DNA from: an uncultured Oscillospiraceae bacterium
GTDB lineage: Bacteria; Bacillota; Clostridia; UBA1212; UBA1255
Assembly (NCBI GenBank): GCA_902462635.1
Contig: CABQCN010000072.1
Coordinates: 1 to 6,975 of the forward strand
DNA length: 6,975 nucleotides
Direction: 5' to 3'
Shown here in pieces: positions 1 to 5,623 of the stretch. A program made the position numbers and the translations under genes. The notes below the pieces were generated by a model that saw only the letters and a program-made list of their open reading frames with translations, was not told where the DNA came from and searched no databases. Every line of letters begins with the position of its first letter. The first letter of the stretch is position 1.

Positions 1-401
1 TATACCGCTACATAACTGCCGACGGAGAGTTTTCCCGTATCATCGATCGCAGAACCCTGCCCATACCTGCTCTGGTATGGAGACGCCGCTTTCCAGCTCG
101 CGTCGACCGTCATCGTCGCCGCGTTGACATACTTCCAGGTATTGATCGTTTCGGTAGCCCTGCAGGCATGTCTTGCCAGAAATTCAAAATCGTGTGCGTA
201 ATAAATGCCGATCCAGTCATTCTGGGAATAACCGGAGACATGGAACGATATGGCGCTGCCGTATTTGAACTCTCTCACGCCATCGGAATTCAGCGTTCCG
301 CCGCTGATCGTGAACGAACGTGCGGAAACGATTCCCGGCGCAAAGCATACGACGGCAACCACAATAGCAATAAATAAAGAAAATAGTTTTCTTTTTTTCA
401 T
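1..401 (-). CDS. Secreted protein of unknown function, N-terminal part (truncated by window edge)
   Basis: An open frame runs leftward from an ATG at 401-399 to the window edge without a stop, giving about 133 residues. The start is supported by AGGAGG seven bases upstream and by an upstream TATAAT promoter. Residues 1-27 form a classical signal peptide: a basic MKKRK start, a hydrophobic core (FSLFIAIVVAVVCF), and a likely signal peptidase I site after VSA. No lipobox is seen. The mature part looks beta-rich, with alternating hydrophobic residues and many Ser, Thr, Gly and aromatic residues. It contains a NDWIGIYY stretch followed about 20 residues later by TWKYV. This resembles small Ig-like or beta-sandwich modules with a 'DWIGIY...W.YV' pattern that occur in secreted clostridial proteins; that assignment is from memory and weak. 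The gene is divergent from the pot operon. Function is unknown, but export is well supported. Confidence 0.8.
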   Translation of the reverse strand, partial: MKKRKLFSLFIAIVVAVVCFAPGIVSARSFTISGGTLNSDGVREFKYGSAISFHVSGYSQNDWIGIYYAHDFEFLARHACRATETINTWKYVNAATMTVDASWKAASPYQSRYGQGSAIDDTGKLSVGSYVAV

Positions 402-454
402 TTCTGTTCCTCCTGTAATCATAAAAATTTTACTGTTTTTACCGACTGTTCATT

Positions 455-483
455 ATTATAGCGATTTCGGCAGTCCTTCGCAA
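455..483 (-). promoter_or_regulatory. Sigma-A-type promoter for the leftward secreted-protein gene
   Basis: Read on the minus strand there is a perfect -10 TATAAT (460-455), a 17-bp spacer, and a -35 TTGCGA (483-478) matching consensus at four of six positions. The expected transcription start near 448 gives a leader of about 47 bases before the ATG at 401, and that leader contains the AGGAGG site. No experimental evidence is visible; the call rests on motif quality, ideal spacing and position. Confidence 0.7.
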
Positions 484-521
484 GTCTTTTTTTGAATATT
501 TTAATTCGCATAAATTTTATA

Positions 522-549
522 TTGACAGCAGTGTAATTTTTGTTATAAT
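522..549 (+). promoter_or_regulatory. Strong sigma-A-type promoter of the regulator-potABCD operon
   Basis: Perfect TTGACA (522-527) and perfect TATAAT (544-549) are separated by 16 bp. The AT-rich DNA just upstream (about 487-521) could act as an UP element. The expected start is near 556, giving a leader of about 94 bases before the regulator ATG at 650. A promoter this close to consensus would be strong unless repressed, which fits the palindromes immediately downstream. Confidence 0.82.
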
Positions 550-560
550 TGCACTCGCGT

Positions 561-577
561 GTTTAGTGAATCTAAAC
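561..577. promoter_or_regulatory. Perfect 17-bp palindrome at the transcription start, candidate operator
   Basis: GTTTAG-TGAAT-CTAAAC is a perfect 6-bp inverted repeat around a 5-bp centre. It begins about five bases after the predicted transcription start, where a bound protein would block promoter clearance. The adjacent gene encodes an XRE-type dimeric DNA-binding protein, and such regulators commonly bind short palindromes at their own promoter. The link to that regulator is inference. The stem is short, so an RNA hairpin role is less likely. Confidence 0.6.
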
Positions 578-582
578 GAAAA

Positions 583-599
583 GTTTACCTTTGCAAAAC
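583..599. promoter_or_regulatory. Second, imperfect copy of the candidate operator
   Basis: GTTTACCTTTGCAAAAC has the same 17-bp length and the same outer bases (GTTTA...AAAC) as the perfect palindrome at 561-577. The centres are 22 bp apart, about two helical turns, so two dimers could sit on one face of the DNA. The arms are imperfect and the region is AT-rich, so chance similarity cannot be ruled out. Confidence 0.35.
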
Positions 600-635
600 A
601 TCCTTTTTCGTCTTTTTCCGAACAAGGTATCAAAC

Positions 636-641
636 AGGAGG
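636..641 (+). promoter_or_regulatory. Ribosome binding site that fixes the regulator start
   Basis: AGGAGG lies 8 bases before the ATG at 650. It supports that start over the upstream GTG at 566, which would add 28 residues unlike the usual N-terminus of XRE-cupin proteins. Confidence 0.8.
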
Positions 642-649
642 TCTTTCAT

Positions 650-1198
650 ATGCCAGGTTTTGCGATCGGCAGTAAAATACGGGAGCTGCGCGTCAAGAAC
701 GGTCTGACGCAGGAGGAGCTTGCGAACCGCAGCGAACTTTCCAAGGGATTTATTTCACAGCTGGAGAGCGAACAGACGTCGCCGTCGATCGCCACGCTCG
801 TCGACATCCTCGAATGTCTCGGCACCAACCTGCGCGATTTTTTCAACGAATCCATCGATGAGAAAATCGTATTCGGGAAAGACGACTATTTTACGAGTGA
901 AGACGGCGAGCTGGGGCAGAATATTACATGGGTGATCCCCAATGCGCAGAAAAACAAAATGGAACCGATTCTGGTAACGCTCGCGGGAGGCGGCCGTTCC
1001 GCCGCGCATGATCCCCATGAAGGAGAAGAATTCGGGTACGTTCTGGAAGGGGCGCTGATGCTGCATCTCGGAGAGGCGGTTTACAAGGTCAAAAAAGGAG
1101 AAAGCTTTTATTTCGAATCGAAGAAAGCCCATTTTATCGAAAATACGAACGAGCGGCCGGCAAAATTTTTATGGGTTTCCACCCCACCGAGCTTTTGA
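650..1198 (+). CDS. XRE-family transcriptional regulator with C-terminal cupin sensor domain
   Basis: A cytoplasmic DNA-binding regulator of 182 residues, the usual size for XRE-cupin proteins. An HTH_3/XRE domain covers about residues 8-63, with the helix-turn-helix in [22 protein letters not shown] cupin_2 barrel covers about 105-178, with H120, H123 and E127 in motif 1 and H161 and N165 in motif 2. These are positions that can hold a metal or line a ligand pocket. The ATG at 650 is chosen because AGGAGG (636-641) lies 8 bases upstream. An in-frame GTG at 566 lies inside the palindrome, about 10 bases from the predicted transcript start, and has no binding site. potA begins 25 bases after the stop with no terminator between, so this is the first gene of the operon. 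The arrangement suggests an autoregulator sensing a polyamine or related metabolite, as PuuR-type XRE-cupin proteins do. The actual ligand is not shown by the sequence. Confidence 0.92.
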   Translation: MPGFAIGSKIRELRVKNGLTQEELANRSELSKGFISQLESEQTSPSIATLVDILECLGTNLRDFFNESIDEKIVFGKDDYFTSEDGELGQNITWVIPNAQKNKMEPILVTLAGGGRSAAHDPHEGEEFGYVLEGALMLHLGEAVYKVKKGESFYFESKKAHFIENTNERPAKFLWVSTPPSF

Positions 1199-1223
1199 TT
1201 CCCGCAGAGAAGGAGAATTTGAA

Positions 1224-2705
1224 ATGTCACAGCATATCATCGATTTATTCAATATTACAAAAAGCTACGGCGATACGGAAGTCATAAAAGATATGACGCT
1301 CTATATCCGGAAAAACGAATTTATCACGCTGCTCGGCCCGAGCGGCTGCGGCAAGACGACGACGCTGCGGATCATCAGCGGATTCGAAAAGCCTGATTCC
1401 GGGCGCGTACTGTTCGATAATGTGGATATTACAGATCTTCCGCCGCATAAAAGGAAAGTAAATACCGTATTTCAAAAATATTCGCTGTTCCCGCATATGA
1501 ACATTTACGAAAATATCGCATTCGGCCTGCGGATCAAAAAGCTTCCGGAGGCGCAGATCCGGGAGAAAGTCCGAAGCGTTCTGGAACTTGTGGAACTGAG
1601 CGGATTCCAGAAACGGATGCCCGATTCTCTGAGCGGCGGGCAGCAGCAGCGCATCGCGATTGCGCGCGCGATCGTCAACGAGCCGGAAGTTCTTTTATTA
1701 GACGAGCCGCTCGGCGCGCTCGACTTAAAGCTCCGGAAAGAGATGCAGGTCGAATTGAAGGCCATTCAGCAGAAAACGGGAATTACGTTTATCTACGTGA
1801 CGCATGACCAGGAGGAGGCGCTGACGATGTCCGACACGATCGTTGTGATGAACCATGGCGTGATCCAGCAGATCGGCGTGCCTTTGGATATTTACAATGA
1901 ACCGGTGAACGCGTTTGTCGCGCAGTTTATCGGAGAGAGCAATCTGCTGTCCGGCGTCATGATCCGCGACTGCCTGTGCGAATTTTCCGGGCGCAAATTC
2001 GAATGCGTCGATACGGGTTTTGATAAAGAGGAAGATGTAGATATCGTGATCCGTCCGGAGGACATCCGGCTCGTCGCCCCGGAAGACGGCATGCTCCAGG
2101 GAACCGTCACCAGCGCGCTCTTTAAGGGCGTCCATTATGAAATGGTCGTAGAGGCGGACGGGTTCAAATGGAAAGTCCACAGTACCAAAATGACGCCTCC
2201 CGGTACGGCGGTCGGCATGAATATCGCCCCGTTCGATATCCAGATCATGCGGATTCCTTTCAATATTCTGACGGGATGGATCATGCCGGAAAACAAAGTG
2301 GATATCGGGAATACGACGCTGGATTATGCGCTTTCTTCCGGAAACCGCGCCGCGGCGGAGTTCGAAGACGAGGAAACGGTGAACGTATATGTGCTGCCGC
2401 AGGATATCGAAGTGGTTCTGCCGCCGAAGCCCATCCAAAGCGTTAAGGGAAAACCCGCGCCGCAGCAGGAGCAAGCGGGAGACCGTTTACCGGAAGACAC
2501 GCCGAACGTATTCGAGGGCGAGGTCGAGACATTCAAATATAAAGGCGACGACTTCGAGATCCAGGTAAAATGCGGCGATATCATGCTGGTCGTGCATACG
2601 TATAAAAAAGTAACCGTCGGACAGAAAATCAAATTGCACATCCCGCCGGACAAAATCAAAATCAAAAAGAGAGAGGAGATCAGTGAAATTGCCGAAACGA
2701 ATTAA
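1224..2705 (+). CDS. potA: Spermidine/putrescine ABC importer ATPase PotA, with duplicated C-terminal TOBE-like domain
   Basis: This is the cytoplasmic ATP-hydrolysing subunit of a polyamine-type importer, 493 residues. ATPase landmarks are all present: Walker [10 protein letters not shown] (38-46), Q-loop Q84 in [12 protein letters not shown], signature LSGGQ (136-140), Walker B VLLLDEP (156-162) with D160 and E161, D-loop GALD (164-167) and switch H194. The family is usually about 350-380 residues, ending in one TOBE-type regulatory domain, here about 236-345. A second similar segment follows at about 386-482. [13 protein letters not shown] (273-285) pairs with [13 protein letters not shown] (386-398), and [20 protein letters not shown] (291-310) pairs with [20 protein letters not shown] (429-448). 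A charged, Pro/Gln-rich linker (about 400-428) interrupts the second copy. The start ATG has AGGAG 8 bases upstream. The end overlaps potB by 23 bases, suggesting translational coupling. PotA rather than a sugar or iron ATPase is favoured by the FGLRIKKLP segment and by the potBCD neighbours. Confidence 0.95.
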   Translation: MSQHIIDLFNITKSYGDTEVIKDMTLYIRKNEFITLLGPSGCGKTTTLRIISGFEKPDSGRVLFDNVDITDLPPHKRKVNTVFQKYSLFPHMNIYENIAFGLRIKKLPEAQIREKVRSVLELVELSGFQKRMPDSLSGGQQQRIAIARAIVNEPEVLLLDEPLGALDLKLRKEMQVELKAIQQKTGITFIYVTHDQEEALTMSDTIVVMNHGVIQQIGVPLDIYNEPVNAFVAQFIGESNLLSGVMIRDCLCEFSGRKFECVDTGFDKEEDVDIVIRPEDIRLVAPEDGMLQGTVTSALFKGVHYEMVVEADGFKWKVHSTKMTPPGTAVGMNIAPFDIQIMRIPFNILTGWIMPENKVDIGNTTLDYALSSGNRAAAEFEDEETVNVYVLPQDIEVVLPPKPIQSVKGKPAPQQEQAGDRLPEDTPNVFEGEVETFKYKGDDFEIQVKCGDIMLVVHTYKKVTVGQKIKLHIPPDKIKIKKREEISEIAETN

Positions 2706-3546
2706 CCATGCCTTACGATGCGTACCCGTCTATTTATGGCTCGTCATTTTTACGGTCGTCCCTCTTCTAATGGTATTCTTTTACGCCATCTTTGAAGTCG
2801 GGGCGGATGGAAGCATCCGTTTTACGATGATGTACCTAAAAGAAGCCGTTACGAACGGCCAATATCTCGATGCGATGGGACGTTCCCTGAAGTATGCGCT
2901 GATCAGTACTGCGGTATGCCTCGTAATCGGCTATCCGCTGGCGTTCATCCTGGCCAATATGGAAGAACGGCGCAGGAATTTTGTCGCGGTATTGTTTTTG
3001 CTGCCGATGTGGATGAATTTTCTGATCCGGACGTACGCGCTTTCTTCCCTGATTAATGAGGACGGCGTCGTCACCCGTTTTTTCCGCAGCCTGGGACTGG
3101 TTTCCGGCAGTATTACCGGGACGGAAGGCGCGATTATCATCGGTATGGTATATAACTTCCTGCCGTTTTTAATATTGCCTGTTTATACGTCTATTTTAAA
3201 GATCGACACCAGGATCATGGAAGCCGCGCGCGATCTCGGCGCGAATACGGCGACGGTGTTTCGCAAGATCGTTCTGCCGCTTACCGTTCCCGGCATCATT
3301 TCCGGAATTACGATGGTGTTCGTCCCCTGTATCACCACCTTCGTGATTCCGCAGCTTCTGAATAACAAAGTGTGGACGATCGGCAGTCTGATCGAATTCC
3401 AGATCAACGGGAATGCCAGCAGTTCCGGCGGCATCAACAATACGGCGGCGGCAATCTCTTTTATTCTGATGATTATTGTTTTTATCTGCATGTCGATTTT
3501 CAGTAAATTCGATAACGACGACGCGGAGAACGGAGGGTTGCTGTGA
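2683..3546 (+). CDS. potB: Spermidine/putrescine ABC importer permease PotB
   Basis: One of two membrane subunits of the importer, 287 residues, the normal size for PotB. Six hydrophobic segments are visible at about residues 14-38, 70-92, 99-122, 149-171, 197-224 and 256-274. The EAA loop [20 protein letters not shown] (180-199) contacts the ATPase. The start is a GTG inside the end of potA, with AGGAG (2674-2678) only 4 bases upstream. An in-frame TTG at 2689 would have a 10-base spacing and cannot be excluded; the protein would then lose two residues. The C-terminus overlaps potC by 4 bases. Paired with PotC it should form the heterodimeric channel for polyamine entry. The substrate is inferred from family membership. 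Confidence 0.93.
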   Translation: MKLPKRINHALRCVPVYLWLVIFTVVPLLMVFFYAIFEVGADGSIRFTMMYLKEAVTNGQYLDAMGRSLKYALISTAVCLVIGYPLAFILANMEERRRNFVAVLFLLPMWMNFLIRTYALSSLINEDGVVTRFFRSLGLVSGSITGTEGAIIIGMVYNFLPFLILPVYTSILKIDTRIMEAARDLGANTATVFRKIVLPLTVPGIISGITMVFVPCITTFVIPQLLNNKVWTIGSLIEFQINGNASSSGGINNTAAAISFILMIIVFICMSIFSKFDNDDAENGGLL

Positions 3547-4319
3547 AAGTATTGAAACGGTTTTATCTCGGGATTGTTTTATTGTTTTTATATGCGCCGA
3601 TCCTTGTGATGATCCTTTTTTCTTTTAATGAGAGCAGAACGCGTGCGAATTTTACAGGATTTTCTTTCCGGTGGTATCAGGAGATGTTTCGGAACGGTAC
3701 CATGATGGAGGCCTTGAAGAACACGCTGGTAATAGCGCTCTGCGCCTCCGTAATCGCTACGGTACTCGGTTCCTATATCGCGTTTGTAATCGCTAAAATG
3801 TCGCCTGCCAACAAAAGCGTCTCCATGAAGCTGCTGAATATTCCGATGCTGAACGCGGAAATCGTAACCGGCGTATCTCTGATGTTTTTCTTTGTATTCA
3901 TATCGATTTCCCTCGGGTTTACGACGCTTCTGATCGCGCATGTGATTTTCGACGTGCCGTATGTCGTCCTGTCGATTTTGCCGCGCATCCGGCAAATGAA
4001 TAAAAGCGTTTATGAGGCTGCGCTGGACCTGGGCGCCACGCCGGCGTTCGCATTCCGTAAAATCGTGCTTCCCGATATCATGCCCGGCGTATTCTCCGGC
4101 GCGCTGCTTGCGTTTACGATGTCCTTCGACGATTTTATCATCAGCTATTATACATCGGGACCGGGATTCGTTACGCTTTCCGTATACATCAATACCATGA
4201 CGAAGCGAACCATCCCGCTGACCATCAACGCGCTTTCGACATTGATCTTTGTCGTGGTGTTCGTCCTATTGCTTATCACAAATTTCAGAAATAAAAAACA
4301 AACCAAGGAGGTCGCTTAA
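3543..4319 (+). CDS. potC: Spermidine/putrescine ABC importer permease PotC
   Basis: The second membrane subunit, 258 residues, typical for PotC. Hydrophobic segments lie at about residues 8-28, 61-85, 103-122, 126-146, 179-200 and 229-247. The EAA loop is YEAALDLGATPAFAFRKIVL (157-176), followed by PDIMPG. The MSFDDFIISYYTSGPG stretch (193-208) is characteristic of PotC and separates it from sugar permeases. Translation starts at a GTG that overlaps the potB stop (GTGA), with GGAGG 6 bases upstream, so it is probably translationally coupled to potB. It ends one base before the potD start. It should pair with PotB in the membrane and receive ligand from PotD. Confidence 0.94.
   Translation: MKVLKRFYLGIVLLFLYAPILVMILFSFNESRTRANFTGFSFRWYQEMFRNGTMMEALKNTLVIALCASVIATVLGSYIAFVIAKMSPANKSVSMKLLNIPMLNAEIVTGVSLMFFFVFISISLGFTTLLIAHVIFDVPYVVLSILPRIRQMNKSVYEAALDLGATPAFAFRKIVLPDIMPGVFSGALLAFTMSFDDFIISYYTSGPGFVTLSVYINTMTKRTIPLTINALSTLIFVVVFVLLLITNFRNKKQTKEVA
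4305..4311 (+). promoter_or_regulatory. potD: Ribosome binding site that fixes the potD start
   Basis: AAGGAGG lies within the last codons of potC, 9 bases before the ATG at 4321. It is one of the strongest sites in the operon, which fits the higher stoichiometry binding proteins usually need. It decides for ATG 4321 over the upstream in-frame GTG at 4249. Confidence 0.8.
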
Positions 4320-4320
4320 A

Positions 4321-5532
4321 ATGCGCAAATGTTCTTCTCTTTTTACCCGTATTATTACGCTTGCCGTCGCTTCCGTGATCGTGCTGTCCTGCGTTCCCGT
4401 CCGTGTCGGCGCCGCCAAAACGAAAATTTATTTTTTCAATTGCAGCGAATACATCGCGGATACGACGATAAAAAAATTCGAAACGATGTATCCGGAATAC
4501 GAAATCGTTGAAGAAACGTTCGATACGAACGAGGCGATGTACCAAAAGCTCGTCGGCAGCAATATCCCTTACGACGTACTGATTCCGTCCGATTATATGA
4601 TCGAACGGCTGATCAAAGAAAACCGTCTGATGGAAATCGACATGTCGCAGCTGGAGAATTACCATTATATCGGCGAAGCGTACAAAAATACGAGCTATGA
4701 TCCGCAGAACAAATATTCCGTCCCGTATATGTGGGGCACGCTCGGCATCCTGTATAATAAAGAGAAAGTCGACGACGTCGTGGACAGCTGGTCGATCCTC
4801 TGGAACGAAAAATACAAAGGACAGATCCTGATGCTCGATTCCATGCGCGATTCCATGGCGGTGGCGCTGAAGAAGCTCGGCTACAGCCTGAACACCACGA
4901 ACAAAGCGGAAATCGAAGAGGCGGCAAAGGCGCTGACTGCGCAAAAACCGCTGGTCGCGGAATACGGCGTCGATATTTTAAAGGATAAAATGATCCAGGG
5001 TTCCTATGCGTTTACCGTGGCGTATTCAGGAGACGCGCTCTATATGCAGAATCAAAATGCCGAATTGAACGGCGGCGAGTCGGTTCTGGAATATGTGATT
5101 CCGAAGGAAGGCAGCAATTTTTGGATCGACGCCATGTGTATTCCTACCACGAGCAAAAATACGGAAGGCGCAATGAAATTTATCGACTTCATGTGTTCTA
5201 CGGAGATCGCTCTCGACAATGTGGAATATATCGAATATTCCACGCCGCACACGGAAGCGCTGCAGGAACTCGGCGAAGAATATATCAATAATAATATTTA
5301 TAATCCTTCCGCCGATATTCTGAAGAATTGCGATTCTTTTTATTATCTGGAACCTGATGTGCAGGAGCTTTATAATAAAGCGTGGGAGTCCGTACGCCTC
5401 TCCTCCGCTTCCTCCGGCGGCGTCAGCTGGCAGATGATCGTGGGAATCGCGGCGGTCGCGGTCATCGCGGCCGGCGTGGTGATTTACATTTTACACAGGA
5501 AGAAAATGAACAAGATTAAATACGAAGAATAA
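4321..5532 (+). CDS. potD: Polyamine-binding protein PotD with C-terminal membrane anchor
   Basis: The extracytoplasmic ligand-binding subunit, 403 residues. The ATG at 4321 is chosen because AAGGAGG (4305-4311) lies 9 bases upstream and a signal peptide follows at once; an in-frame GTG at 4249 lies inside potC and only adds an implausible leader. Residues 1-31 are an export signal, with either cleavage after VGA or a weak lipobox VLSC (C24). The body follows the PotD fold. Positions matching the E. coli pocket include Y44 (E. coli Y37), S90 and Y92 (S83, Y85), D177 (E171), W268 and D270 in FWIDAMCIP (W255, D257) and Y306 (Y293). E. coli W34 is replaced by C41 in FFNCSEYI, and W229 by Y235. 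After a Ser/Gly-rich linker (361-367) comes a transmembrane helix (about 371-391) and a basic tail HRKKMNKIK, so the protein is probably anchored at its C-terminus with the tail inside the cell. Most PotD proteins are periplasmic or lipid-anchored instead. It is the last gene before the terminator. Confidence 0.92.
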   Translation: MRKCSSLFTRIITLAVASVIVLSCVPVRVGAAKTKIYFFNCSEYIADTTIKKFETMYPEYEIVEETFDTNEAMYQKLVGSNIPYDVLIPSDYMIERLIKENRLMEIDMSQLENYHYIGEAYKNTSYDPQNKYSVPYMWGTLGILYNKEKVDDVVDSWSILWNEKYKGQILMLDSMRDSMAVALKKLGYSLNTTNKAEIEEAAKALTAQKPLVAEYGVDILKDKMIQGSYAFTVAYSGDALYMQNQNAELNGGESVLEYVIPKEGSNFWIDAMCIPTTSKNTEGAMKFIDFMCSTEIALDNVEYIEYSTPHTEALQELGEEYINNNIYNPSADILKNCDSFYYLEPDVQELYNKAWESVRLSSASSGGVSWQMIVGIAAVAVIAAGVVIYILHRKKMNKIKYEE

Positions 5533-5558
5533 ACGGAGAAAAGCATAATAGCAAGAAG

Positions 5559-5599
5559 GCCGGAGGTTGCAGGGAGAAGCGCTGCAACCTCCGGCTTTT
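5559..5599 (+). terminator. Intrinsic terminator of the regulator-potABCD operon
   Basis: GCCGGAGGTTGCAG (5559-5572) and CTGCAACCTCCGGC (5582-5595) form a perfect 14-bp GC-rich stem with a 9-base loop, followed by TTTT (5596-5599). It starts 26 bases after the potD stop. On the minus strand the same hairpin lies 29 bases beyond the stop of the convergent DUF4838 gene, but there it is followed only by CTTCTT. It is therefore stronger rightward and possibly bidirectional. No other terminator is visible between the two convergent genes. Confidence 0.92.
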
Positions 5600-5623
5600 A
5601 TGATACGGTTTTTATCTGCCGCT

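Noticed and set aside
168..495. Two short rightward open frames in 168-495
   Set aside because: They overlap the leftward secreted gene and its promoter in other frames, and neither shows a binding site or domain.
566..649. N-terminal extension of the regulator from a GTG at 566
   Set aside because: The GTG sits inside the palindrome, about 10 bases after the predicted transcript start, without a ribosome binding site. The ATG at 650 has AGGAGG at good spacing and gives the normal family length.
1725..2474. A 249-codon open frame antisense to potA
   Set aside because: It lies wholly inside potA on the other strand, has no recognisable domain, is rich in His, Arg and Asp as expected for a reverse-complement shadow, and has no supported start. 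potA is certain from its motifs.
4249..4320. Upstream start for potD at GTG 4249
   Set aside because: It would bury 24 polar residues in front of the signal peptide and overlap potC by 71 bases, while ATG 4321 has AAGGAGG and an immediate export signal.
4285..4944. A 219-codon open frame antisense to potD
   Set aside because: It is the mirror of the potD coding frame with biased Phe/His/Arg/Val composition and no binding site or family match.
5559..5599. Hairpin considered as a riboswitch or attachment site
   Set aside because: The simple perfect GC-rich stem plus T-run just after a stop codon is a standard intrinsic terminator. No conserved aptamer or flanking direct repeat is seen.
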